Below, one piece after another: positions 28,374 through 36,713 of a stretch of 64,000 bases of DNA. Origin of the DNA: Clytia hemisphaerica (taxonomy: Eukaryota; Cnidaria; Hydrozoa; Leptothecata; Clytiidae); NCBI GenBank assembly GCA_902728285.1, contig CACVBU010001153.1, forward strand, positions 1-64,000, written 5' to 3'. The stretch's first letter is position 1, and every line of letters begins with the position of its first letter. Under the pieces are notes generated by a model. It did no database searches. It saw only the letters and a program-made list of their open reading frames with translations, and was not told the origin of the DNA. The translations under genes were made by a program, and so were the position numbers.

Positions 28374-28854
28374 CAGGGTGTCCCTAATAAAAGTATCGAG
28401 TTTGAACATGCGATTGAGTAGAAAGTTTTAAGTGTGTATTCACAAAATTGTATTTTAAGCTCTCCCTCTTTTTTCTTTGTCATTACGTAACAATAAAAAC
28501 ATACTCTGCCTGTTTACAAATGCAACGAAATTACGATCATGAGAAAAACGCAACAATTAAAACATGTTTGTAAAGAATCGTATGTAAAACTATGAAAATA
28601 ATAAAAATGGAATGTATGGAACAATAAAAAAGTAAAACGAGGGAATTTGAATTTTTATTAATTTTGATTTTTAAAGACGTACATTTATGCAACAGGGGAA
28701 TAGTAAAAGGGCTATTGATTAATTTATACGTTGTAACTACCTTTTGTAATGAGCCTATGTGATGGAGAACGTTCTTATATTTTAGCGATAACACACACAA
28801 ACTTTTTTACTCAATCGCATGTTCAAACTCGATACTTTTATTAGGGACACCCTG
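28374..28854. mobile_element. TA-flanked MITE with 47-bp perfect TIRs (Tc1/mariner type)
   Basis: The element starts cagggtgtccctaataaaag and ends with its exact complement; the terminal inverted repeats match perfectly for 47 bp and then loosely. It is flanked by TA on both sides (28372-28373, 28855-28856). The left Penelope arm at 25750-25760 preserves the empty site (one TA), which proves insertion and the dinucleotide target duplication. No transposase frame is present in 481 bp, so it is non-autonomous. TA duplication and cagggtg termini fit the IS630-Tc1-mariner superfamily. Confidence 0.9.
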
Positions 28855-28855
28855 T

Positions 28856-28899
28856 ATATGCACTGATGATGTTTTTTAATAAAACGAAAAGCTTATGCT
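28856..28899 (+). ncRNA. Hammerhead-like core in Penelope terminus (right arm)
   Basis: The inverted copy of the left-arm motif, with identical core bases: CTGATGA at 28863-28869 and GAAA at 28886-28889. The 481-bp MITE sits immediately upstream and separates it from the rest of the terminal region. It shows the same deviations from the hammerhead consensus as the left copy. Confidence 0.3.
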
Positions 28900-28966
28900 G
28901 AAAAATATTTGTTGAAATGTTTTTTGAATAATAATTAATTTTCTGGCTATATTTTTTTACAACAAC

Positions 28967-28978
28967 GATTTCTATTGA
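28967..28978. repeat. Target-site duplication, right copy
   Basis: An exact copy of the 12-bp word at 25667-25678. It lies 31 bp beyond the last base shared by the two arms. Confidence 0.7.
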
Positions 28979-29055
28979 CTGAAAGCTATTTTGATGATCA
29001 AGAAGTGTTACTGGTAACAGATAAATTTATAGGTCATTGCGTTATGGATTGTATC

Positions 29056-29314
29056 TAGTCCGTATAAAACACCCTGGTCTGGAAGCCTATTGTTGTAACT
29101 TTTTGTTAACATTTTCCTTTGTTTAATAACGATTATGAAAATCGATTTGCTCAGTTTTTGATCACGTTACCAAATACTCCTCCTGGGATTGGATCAAAAG
29201 TTTATCACATGATAAAAAAGTGAGCAAAACAAACTAATTTCTCAACGCAAGTTCAAATTCGAAACAATAGAAAGAAACAAAAGGCTTCCAAACCAGGGTT
29301 TCTTATACGGACTA
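29056..29314. mobile_element. MITE with about 38-bp TIRs
   Basis: The left end tagtccgtataaaacaccc and the right end, complemented, tagtccgtataagaaaccc are followed by a shared ctggtYtggaagcct. It may be TA-flanked, counting the outer ta as target. It is 259 bp with no coding frame, and it ends 28 bp before the first recognised zinc-finger-gene exon. Confidence 0.75.
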
Positions 29315-29342
29315 TGATCTAACATTCATGTTTTCGTTTCAG

Positions 29343-29414
29343 ACCCAAAGAATACGACGCCGCCAACGACGACGGCGACAACAAAGAAAATACCAAGGAA
29401 CAGTCGTTTAGGCG
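29343..29414 (+). CDS. Zinc-finger gene, exon A (Thr/Pro-rich linker)
   Basis: A 72-bp phase 1-1 exon with acceptor ttttcgtttcag and donor ggcg/gtaaat. In the frame that joins the next exon it reads [15 protein letters not shown] and on to a Gly codon, a low-complexity linker. Support is splice consensus plus phase only, with no domain. Confidence 0.55.
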
Positions 29415-32400
29415 GTAAATCTATGTAGTTTTGTAGTTTTCGTCCATTGAGTTTAAAGCCCGAAGGGCTAGAGTAGAATCTCTAAACCTTTCCGAGGCAA
29501 GAAAAAGTGAAGCCACTTATTTCCCATCCAGGAGTCTCGGGTCTAGCCCTTCGGGCTCGGAAGTCAATGTTTTCGCCATCATGGAAGTAAACGTTCGAAT
29601 CTGTACGCAAATCGAACGTTTACTTCCATAATGGCGAAATCACGAAACTTAACAAAACATAAAAAAACATTGACACTTTTTAAGCCTTTGAAGGACGCAG
29701 AAAGATTTTTGAAAACTAAATTTAAAATGAAAATTCTTGATGTCTTTTTCTCTTTTTTGGTTGGCCCGGAGTCAACCTAAAGCTATTTGATAGACTGGAT
29801 GGTGCGATCATTTGGCCCCGTAGTATATGACACAGATTTCTGTAAAGACCGAAGGGCTAGATGTCGTGCTCTTCTTAGCAAAAAAAGTAATTTGCTGCGA
29901 GAGCTGTTGCTGCTGTTTTCGAAAACCCGCGAAGCTTCTGATGGGTTAAGCGCTGAAATTCTATTGTAATGTCACGTGACCTAGGTAGGATTTCCTGCCT
30001 AACCTCGGCACACTTTTCAGCCAAAGCACGTCATCAAAAATTATCAATAAGCAAATATCAGCTTGAAGTAGACTCTAGTCTGAGTAGAAAGGAAGATGGA
30101 GGTCAAAACTATTAACCGAGGAGCATTTTGGTGCCCCTAACATTTCGGTTCTCTCACAAAAATGGCCACCGCTCCCTAGTCACTACAGTTGACTCTCTAA
30201 TCCGATCTTCGTTGGACCATTCGAATTATAGAAAGATTCGAATTATAGAAAGTATTTCAGGTGGCTTTCTCATTGACGGGTTCTGAGAATTAGTTTGAAT
30301 TAGAGAAAGATTCGAATATAGGAAGTTCGAATTCATGGTATGCACCACTGCAATGACTTCACAAAATTATGCGACTTTTCTGGTTTTGTCCCACCCAATA
30401 CGTCACTTTTTCTATTGTTTAAGTGACGTATTTGGTGGAAAATTTTAAAAGTTCCCGGAAAACTTTAAAGTGGTGCAAATCATGAATTAGCGAGAGTTTA
30501 CTGTATTCTATTTGTAGGACCACATTCGCATGATTACAAGCGGTACGTTTGCTTTTGGTGTGACCGGCGCTTTACAATCTACAGCATGTTTAAAGTTCAC
30601 GTCGCCTCTCATCTGGAGGCGGTCAGGGTGCCATGTACAATATGTTCTAAATCATTTACGACAAAGAGTTCCTTGAAAGACCATATGCGAACTCACACAG
30701 GTAAATACATCACTTTGTTCTTATAAAAAAAATGTACTTTATTTTTTATTTACAGTGCCTCAAAATCAATACCATGACTACCGGAGGCGATTTATATGTT
30801 ATTGGTGTGATCGCCGCTTCCCACATTTCAGTGCGTTGAAAGCACATATTTCGGCCCATTTGGAGAGCGCTAGAAAGTTATGTACCATTTGTAATAAAAC
30901 ATTCAGCAAAAAGAGTTCACTGGAAGAACACATCAGAACTCATACGGGTAATAACCACTGACCTTTATATACCCCTGGACCAAGTTATATCCGCCATCAA
31001 TTTTTTGAATTGGTACCCGTAAAGAAGCCATTGCAGTGTTCAAAATGAACGTTTAACGGCGCTACATCATCAAAAGTATTCCAGGAAAAATAAATCTAGC
31101 GCTCTCAATTCATTTACACCGCTATTGAGTAGTGCCACCATTAGGGTACCACTTTTCAAAAAACTCCGATCAAAGATTTTTCTTGGCCGGGATTGAGAAG
31201 CTTGGTCCAGGGTTTATTAAAGGTCAGTGATAATAACACTGATCTCTTTCGTAGGGGATCTCTACATATATTTTCTAATCTACTACCCATGTATGTTGAA
31301 TATAAAATAATATAATAGACCTTTTCATAAATAACAGCACGAACAACATCTGCCTCGTTTTCAAACAATCACCAAGATGATCATATCTTATGCGACCTAA
31401 AATGACACATCTTTCAATGAAGTCGAGTTTTGATGAACTCCATTTGGTATTAAAAAGGGGCCAGTAGAAGTTCACAATGTAATTTATGAAAAGGCCCATT
31501 AAAGTCCTCCTGCAGATTCAACAGTGATTTAGTGGAATCCATCTGATAAAAATTGTTCCTCGTATTTTATTTCAGGTGAGCGACCATACAAATGCAACCA
31601 GTGTGGAAAAACGTTCGTTACATCAGGAAAGCTGACATCACATTTGAAAATACACGCCGGCATTTACGCCCATCACTGCCAATTGTGTGGAAAGAAATTC
31701 CGCGAACAGTAAGTTGTAGTTATCGTCATATTCCTTTAAGCGAGGAAAATATAGAAAACTCTGAACGAGAAAAATATATCCCATTTTGTACGAGTAAAAG
31801 TGTGATAACTGGTTTATCGTCAACTTGAAAAATATCAAAAAACTTTTCTGGGGCCTGGACTTCCCGAGTTATTTTTTTCCGAGTTATTTTTCATGTGACC
31901 TCATAAATCACAAAATATGGTAAGTTTTGTTTTCTAGCTTTTAACTTTTCGAGTTATTTGGTGTTTTTTAACTCGGTTTTTTTTTCGTGCCTTTAAGTTA
32001 TTAGATAAATTTTAACTAGGGTTTTTTTCTTGGCCTCGATTTATGGAAAATTCGACTATGGGTTTGTTGGACCTACCTTAAGGTAGTGTCCTATAAATTA
32101 ACCCGTGTTCGTTAGTTCGTTCGTTAGTACGTTAGTTACCAACTTTTCTCGAGATTGGCTCATTCAATTTTTCTGATTTTTGCACAAAGGTGCATTACTA
32201 TAAACCCTCGAATGTGACGGAGCCCGATTTTCGAAAAAAAAAATTTTCCGGCCGGTAGAACCGGAAATGTCCCGAAAAAAGCGGTTTTTTGAGATTTTCT
32301 CGATATTTTATCATTAGTTTTTTGCGATTTTTTGCACATAGATGCACATTAGTACTGCCGAAAAGGTGTCGAAAACCGTTTGCCGAAAAGAAATTTTTTC

Positions 32401-35400
32401 CGGTCTGTAGAACCGGAAATGTGCCGGAAATCGTCGTTTTTTCACATGTCCGTCACATTTTTTCAACTTATTTAATTGTTTCTTTACAGAAAAATGTTCT
32501 TTATGATGATGCCCAAAACTTAGCATCGTTTGATTTCCAAAAAAATCATCCTTTGAATCCGGAACTCCTTAAAAATCGCCGGAACAGCCGAAAACCGGCG
32601 TAAAACGGTTTTCCTTCATTTTTTCAACTTATACTCGACAGATTTTCATGATTTTTTGCACAATGATGTAAAATGGCAATGCCCAAAATGTGACAGAGCC
32701 CAATTTTCGAAAAAGAAATTTTTCCGGCCGCTAGAACCGGAAATGTCCCGAAAAAAGCGGTTTTTTGAGATTTTCTCGAGATTTTCTCATTAGTTTTTTG
32801 CGATTTTTTGCACATAGATGCACATTAGTACTGCCGAAAAGGTTTCGAAAACCGTTTGTCGAATAAAATTTTTTCCGGTCTGTAGAACCGGAAATGTGCC
32901 GGAAATCGTCGTTTTTCACATTTCCGTCACATTTTTTCAACTTATTTAATTGTTTCTTTACAGAAAAATGTTCTTTATGATGATGCCCAAAACTTAGCAT
33001 CGTTGATTTCCAAAAAATCATCCTTTGAATCCGGAACTCCTTAAAAATCGCCGGAACAGCCGAAAACCGGCGTAAAACGGTTTTCCTTCATTTTTTCAAC
33101 TTATACTCGACAGATTTTCATGATTTTTTGCACAATGATGTAAAATGGCAATGCCCAAAATGTGACAGAGCCCAATTTTCGAAAAAGAAATTTTTCCGGC
33201 CGCTAGAACCGGAAATGTCCCGAAAAAAAGCGGTTTTTTGAGATTTTCTCGAGATTTTCTCATTAGTTTTTTGCGATTTTTTGCACATAGATGCACATTA
33301 GTACTGCCGAAAAGGTGTCGAAAACCGTTTGTCGAATAAAATTTTTTCCGGTCTGTAGAACCGGAAATGTGCCGGAAATCGTCGTTTTTCACATTTCCGT
33401 CACATTTTTTCAACTTATTTAATTGTTTCTTTACAGAAAAATGCTCTTTATGATGATGCCCAAAACTTAGCATTGTTTGATTTCCAAAAAAATCATCCTT
33501 TGAATCCGGAACTCCTTAAAAATCGCCGGAACAGGCGAAAACCGGCGTAAAACGGTTTTCCTTCATTTTTTCAACTTATACTCGACAGATTTTCATGATT
33601 TTTCGCATCCCGTTAAACATCGATGCGTTTCTTAATTGCTTTCTCCGTTCCAATAGATATATAAATCGAAATTTAAAATTATACATTACTTCCATTAAAT
33701 TCTAATTATTCGTTTTATAAATAGGTAGGTCCATTAAAGTATTACTTGTTTCGTGAAGGGACATATTTGTGTTAAATATATCAACAAAAAACTCGAAAAG
33801 TTAGAACAAAACCGAGTATGCGTATTGGAAGTGAAAAGAAAACGAGATTGCTGTACAAAAATATTATTTCTCGCTTACCAGACCCCTTTTTTGAACGAGG
33901 TCTTTTTACCGCATATGAAAATGCACGAGAGCCGTGCTCAAGAGGAGAAAGAACCTAAAAAAGTGTATTTTACTTCATAGCTACAATTTGAAGATGCATA
34001 TGAAAATGCACGAGAGACGTGCTCAAGAGGAAAAGGAACCTAAGAAACCAAAGATGTGGAACTGTAAGGAATGTGAGGCGGGTTTCACGCGCAAAGAAGA
34101 TCTGAATTCTCACAAGAAGGAAGATCATAAAACACCTCATCAACTCATGTTAGAAGAACGCAAACTAAAACGAAAAGCAGAAGAAAAAGAAAAAGCAGGT
34201 ATCTAGTCTAGGCTAGTTTTTTTTTCTTTAAACAGACCTGATTTACAGTTTACGCTCTCTAATTTGATTTTCAAGGGGAATTGCATTTTCATCGAATAAG
34301 GGTAAGGGAGGGTATTGAAGAGTAGAGTTTTGTTTGTAAGAGTTTCTTGTTGACGGTGACTTTCAATATAATCGAATAAATGAGTGTATCGAATAATAGA
34401 ACGTCGTTTATGAGAGTTTCTTGTTGACGGTGACTTTCAATATAATCGAATAAAAGAGCGTATTGAATAGTGCAACGTCGAATTAGAGAGCGTCGATCGT
34501 CGTTGACGGGGGGGGGGCTTCAAAATCGATTGCAGTAGCTCGGCTGTGAAATTTTCACTGAGTGTCGAATAAGACATTTAGCTGGTTCGAATTAAAGAGA
34601 AATTCGTATTATAGAATTTTTACTTGGTATTATTAATTTAAAAATGGTTGTGTACGCAGAACTCTCACGTTCCTTCACTCTGTTTGCAAAGCAAACCCAG
34701 CTGGCACACAACGTTGTTTTAACGTTCAAATAACGTTATTTGGACGTTATGAATGTCAAATGGACGTTGTGTGCCGGCTGGGAAGAGAGAGACAAAAGTT
34801 AAAAATCGTGTACAAAATGAACAACAGTAAATCTTTCATTATTCGTTGAGCTCGGTAAATATGTTGATCTATTATTAGTCTCTGATTATGTTTTTCTTCT
34901 CTTTGCATTCATAGTAAATGAGGATGGTGTATCAGCCGCCAAGAAACGAACATTGAGAACAACCGGCTTCACCCAAAAAGAAGGTCAGTTTGCCCGTCGG
35001 TAGGCAAAAATGGGTGCTGGGTATGTGCGGACGATAAGGGTCGGTTTTTTTACCTTCCAAAGTCTCTCTAAGGTTTACAAAAACCAGAAAATTTCAAAGT
35101 AATCCCTCTAAGGGTCGGAAAATTAACTATTTTTAGGAAACTTTTTGATGAGAGAAAAAATTGTAAGAAAGTCTCCCTAAGGGTAAGACATTTTTCCAAA
35201 AAGTCTCTTCAGGCACTTTTTCGATAGAAATTAGAAACTAGTTCTATCTAAGGGTCGGTTTTCGGAGGTCCCGTCGGCACATATTCCTCATCCGCCAACC
35301 CTAGTACCCCCCCCCTTTAAACAAACAACACAACACAAACACATCTCAGATTATCCAAATTCTCCAAATTTCCGAATCTCTTTTATAGATGGCACATATG

Positions 35401-36143
35401 TTTGCGATTTATGTCAAAAAGAATTCGTAAAGAAGGATTACCTGAACCGTCATTTAAGACGTCACGAATCAAGCACCGCTACGGATTGCGGAGAATGCGG
35501 GAAGACGTACCGAGATAAACCAACTATGCGACAACACATGGTTGATGCGCACGGAAGCGAAGCGAAACACTATTGCAATATATGTAAGCAAGGCTTTGTT
35601 ATTGTATCAACCTTACAACGTCACATGCGGATCCATCTCGATTCACGTCCGTTTACTTGCGATCAATGTCCGGGTACTTACAAATCGAAAGAGGATTTAA
35701 GGCGCCATAAGCGGACCCACGAGGCCGACCGCCCGTACAAATGCGATATTTGTCATAATGGATTTGTTGATAAATCAGGGCTGAACCGTCATATGCGGAT
35801 TCATACCGGTGAAAAACCATTCACGTGTCCGGATTGCGGGCAGTCGTTTACTCAATGCGGAACCATGAAACTCCACCGTGCTAAGAGACATCCCAATAGC
35901 ACTATCGAGCTTACGGACCTTCGTTCCGGCGCACGAATTGCCGCCGAGATGACGACGAAAACCGCCACTGATGAAGACACTCCAAAAATTCCCGAAAAAT
36001 CTGACCCAGATGAAGAAGTCATAGAGTCGGAAGACGAAACTGCTCCTACCACGGAAAACTCCAAGTTTAGTACGGTTCAAGAACTCTTGAATTGGATTGG
36101 TCAAAATCAGAATTCAGAACAGAATACGTCATACGAAATGTAG
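29343..36143 (+). CDS. C2H2 zinc-finger protein gene, seven visible exons, 5' end not found
   Basis: Exons 29343-29414, 30518-30700, 30756-30947, 31576-31708, 33981-34198, 34915-34983 and 35399-10 bp earlier (35389) to 36143 join in frame to 539 codons plus a stop. Every junction keeps phase and has GT-AG ends. The product has a Thr/Pro-rich segment, four fingers in two duplicated exons, two fingers in the next pair (one split across an intron), one finger followed by a Lys/Glu-rich basic stretch, then six fingers and an acidic C-terminal tail (35890-36140) rich in Glu, Asp, Ser and Thr. There are 13 C2H2 fingers in all, several with TGEKP-like linkers ([15 protein letters not shown]). Such proteins bind DNA in the nucleus; the target is unknown. 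The first visible exon starts in phase 1, so at least one upstream exon with the start codon is missing or unrecognised. Confidence 0.85.
29458..29638. repeat. Nested inverted repeats in zinc-finger intron
   Basis: Two hairpins lie here. An outer pair gcccgaagggctaga / tctagcccttcgggc (29458-29472 and 29542-29556) matches over 15 bp. An inner 27-bp pair, ttcgccatcatggaag.. and its complement (29572-29598, 29612-29638), has a 13-base loop and one mismatch. They are probably remains of fold-back elements. Confidence 0.7.
30186..30503. mobile_element. Pogo/Tigger-type MITE
   Basis: The ends are TA-cagttgactctctaat at left and gcgagagtttactg-TA at right, a degenerate inverted pair with TA duplication, 318 bp long. 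The interior has ttcgaattatagaaag words shared with 34246-34620 and 62443-62736. Termini of the cagt.gactctct type plus TA targets fit pogo/Tigger elements. It ends 14 bp before the exon B acceptor boundary. Confidence 0.75.
30518..30700 (+). CDS. Zinc-finger gene, exon B (fingers 1-2)
   Basis: 183 bp, phase 1-1, donor cacag/gtaaat. It has two C2H2 fingers: [10 protein letters not shown] and [10 protein letters not shown], both C-x2-C-x12-H-x3-H. The acceptor is only 14 bp downstream of a MITE. Confidence 0.9.
30756..30947 (+). CDS. Zinc-finger gene, exon C (fingers 3-4), paralogue of exon B
   Basis: 192 bp, phase 1-1. It reads [10 protein letters not shown] and [10 protein letters not shown] and is clearly a tandem duplicate of exon B after a 55-bp intron. 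The donor gtaataac is followed directly by a hAT-type MITE. Confidence 0.92.
30956..31229. mobile_element. hAT-type MITE inserted at a splice donor
   Basis: The termini are cactgaccttta at left and taaaggtcagtg at right, with ctggaccaag and its complement further in. It is flanked by 8 bp: gtaataac (30948-30955) and ataataac (31230-31237), one mismatch. An 8-bp duplication and CA.TG ends fit hAT elements. The left duplication copy is the first eight bases of the intron after exon C. No transposase is present in 274 bp. Confidence 0.8.
31316..31501. mobile_element. MITE, family shared with 61920-62119
   Basis: The left end tagaccttttcataaat and the right end atttatgaaaaggccca form inverted ends. 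The outer bases and the words cacgaac, tgcctcgt and ttcaaacaat also occur in the intronic copy at 61920-62119. It has no coding content. Confidence 0.7.
31576..31708 (+). CDS. Zinc-finger gene, exon D (finger 5 and first half of finger 6)
   Basis: 133 bp, entering in phase 1 and leaving in phase 2 at the strong donor aaca/gtaagt. It carries [14 protein letters not shown] and a second CQLCGKKF whose histidines lie in the next exon. A stop follows in the unspliced frame, which supports the donor. Confidence 0.88.
31800..32130. other. Zinc-finger intron, T-rich, no gene
   Basis: AT-rich sequence with repeated cgagttattttt words (31866-31990) and a short gttcgttagt direct-repeat run near 32110. 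I see no exon, RNA gene or transposon termini here. Confidence 0.5.
32150..33610. repeat. 475-bp tandem repeat, about three copies
   Basis: The word gagattttct recurs at 32291, 32767 and 33240, giving periods of 476 and 473 bp. Each unit contains two related sub-blocks with tagaaccggaaatgt, one followed by cccgaaaa and the other by gccggaaat, so the unit itself arose by partial duplication. The copies are nearly identical. Minus-strand frames in it are repeats of each other and not genes. It lies wholly in the intron between zinc-finger exons D and E. Confidence 0.9.
33911..33964. repeat. Partial upstream duplicate of exon E start
   Basis: About 54 bp starting gcatatgaaaatgcacgaga repeat the start of exon E (33996 onward) 85 bp upstream, with a few substitutions. 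The duplicate lacks its own usable in-frame acceptor, so it reads as an exon fragment in the intron. Confidence 0.7.
33981..34198 (+). CDS. Zinc-finger gene, exon E (end of finger 6, finger 7, basic region)
   Basis: Joining at acceptor tacttcatag supplies [11 protein letters not shown], which completes finger 6 with exact C-x2-C-x12-H-x3-H spacing. Finger 7 (CKECEAGF..H-x4-H) and a Lys/Glu/Arg-rich helix-like tract follow. The donor is gcag/gtatct. Confidence 0.88.
34246..34620. mobile_element. Pogo/Tigger-type MITE with internal 74-bp duplication
   Basis: It starts TA-cagtttacgctctctaat and contains tcgaataa and cgaattagagag words as in 30186-30503. The block agtttcttgttgacggtgac occurs at 34341 and again at 34415. 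The right end is unclear. It lies in the intron between zinc-finger exons E and F. Confidence 0.55.
34696..34782. mobile_element. Palindromic AACGTT mini-element, copy 1
   Basis: An 87-bp hairpin whose ends are cccagctggcacacaacg and its near complement, with several aacgtt words inside. The same family occurs at 57804-57903. Confidence 0.8.
34915..34983 (+). CDS. Zinc-finger gene, exon F (linker)
   Basis: A 69-bp phase 1-1 exon, acceptor gcattcatag and donor gaag/gtcagt. It reads [15 protein letters not shown], a basic linker without a finger. Phase compatibility on both sides is the main support. Confidence 0.65.
34990..35317. repeat. G-run-ended repeat with 'agtctctctaaggg' words
   Basis: It has imperfect tandem words gtctctctaagggt and gtctccctaagggt and ends ctagtacccccccc. 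Related sequence occurs at 60650-60843 and, truncated, at 58399-58640. It is likely an inverted-repeat element of unknown class in the intron before the last zinc-finger exon. Confidence 0.6.
35389..36143 (+). CDS. Zinc-finger gene, last exon (fingers 8-13 and acidic tail)
   Basis: The acceptor is tcttttatag; the exon opens [13 protein letters not shown] and has six fingers to about 35895, with linkers LDSRPFT, EADRPYK and TGEKPFT. The tail is rich in acidic and Ser/Thr residues ([13 protein letters not shown]) and ends ..YEM with a TAG stop at 36141-36143. An intronless C-terminal finger block like this is common in C2H2 genes. Confidence 0.93.
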
Positions 36144-36349
36144 TGTGACTTGATTCTGAAAAGGTACAACAACTGTGTATTGTTTAGATTCAGAGATACG
36201 AGCACGTTTAAATACCAATTTCCATCATTCTTCCATTTTGTGCAGACGAACGATTGAACAAACTTGATACTCTGGAAATGACTCGGAAAATGTTTTCGAG
36301 GAATGACACATTTTCATTCGTGTGTGTATCAGATATTCTCTCTACCTTT
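36144..36349. other. Zinc-finger 3' flank
   Basis: The 3' UTR and flank. No clear AATAAA signal follows the stop in the first 200 bases. An acceptor-like tttgtgcag occurs at about 36237-36245, but no convincing exon follows. Confidence 0.4.
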
Positions 36350-36713
36350 TTAAGGCGTACAAACTTTCGCGAGCAGAAACTTTCGTGAACAGAAACTTTC
36401 GCGAGGTCGAGAAATCGAGAATTTGGCGAAAAATGTTCTTTCGCGAGCAAAATCACGAATCAAGAAAAGTTTCACACGAAAAATGGCTGGCTTAGAAGGA
36501 CAAACACTTCTAGAATTGAAAGCGAAACTTCCTTATTATGAGGATTCAACAGGTTAATGTTACAGATTTTCTATTTTGTTAAGATTTTTCGCGAGCATAA
36601 TTTTTACCGAATGGCGGCCTTTTACGAATTTTTAGAAACATTTACTTTTGCGAAAAGAGCTAAAATTCGCAAAAATTGCGAAAGTTTCTGTTCGCGAAAG
36701 TTTGTACGTCTAA
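36350..36713. mobile_element. Inverted-repeat element with 'aactttcgcga' termini
   Basis: The left end ttaaggcgtacaaactttcg and the right end, complemented, ttagacgtacaaactttcgc match over about 30 bp, followed by further cagaaactttcgcga words. The interior of 364 bp includes a short open stretch (36483-36552) that looks exonic. Confidence 0.65.

Larger units (their letters stand above)
25679..28935. mobile_element. Penelope-like retroelement, inverted two-copy arrangement
   Basis: Two arms of about 1.11 kb (25679-26788 and 27345-28935, the latter excluding a 481-bp insertion) are inverted copies of each other around a 556-bp unique centre. The arms carry the RT C-terminus, a GIY-YIG endonuclease and the 3' terminal sequence; the centre carries the RT N-terminal half in the minus direction. 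The coding signature, RT with FVDD plus GIY-YIG, is that of Penelope-like elements. The 12-bp direct repeat gatttctattga lies at 25667-25678 and 28967-28978, which suggests the whole inverted structure entered as one unit. Thirty-one extra bases (28936-28966) separate the right arm from the right target repeat. Inverted, truncated multi-copy insertions are known for this class. Confidence 0.9.

Noticed and set aside
29787-29969. A 60-codon ORF in the first zinc-finger intron
   Set aside because: No family resemblance, no splice signals matching the gene phase, and it overlaps a repeat-derived gaagggctaga sequence.
32289-33473. Similar ORFs on both strands (96, 104 and 125 codons)
   Set aside because: They fall in the 475-bp tandem repeat and copy each other for that reason.
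33753-33980. A 75-codon ORF ending in [13 protein letters not shown]
   Set aside because: The end is the duplicated start of exon E out of a usable splice context; the rest is intron.
35775-36104. Minus-strand ORFs of 109 and 70 codons
   Set aside because: They are antisense shadows of the last zinc-finger exon.
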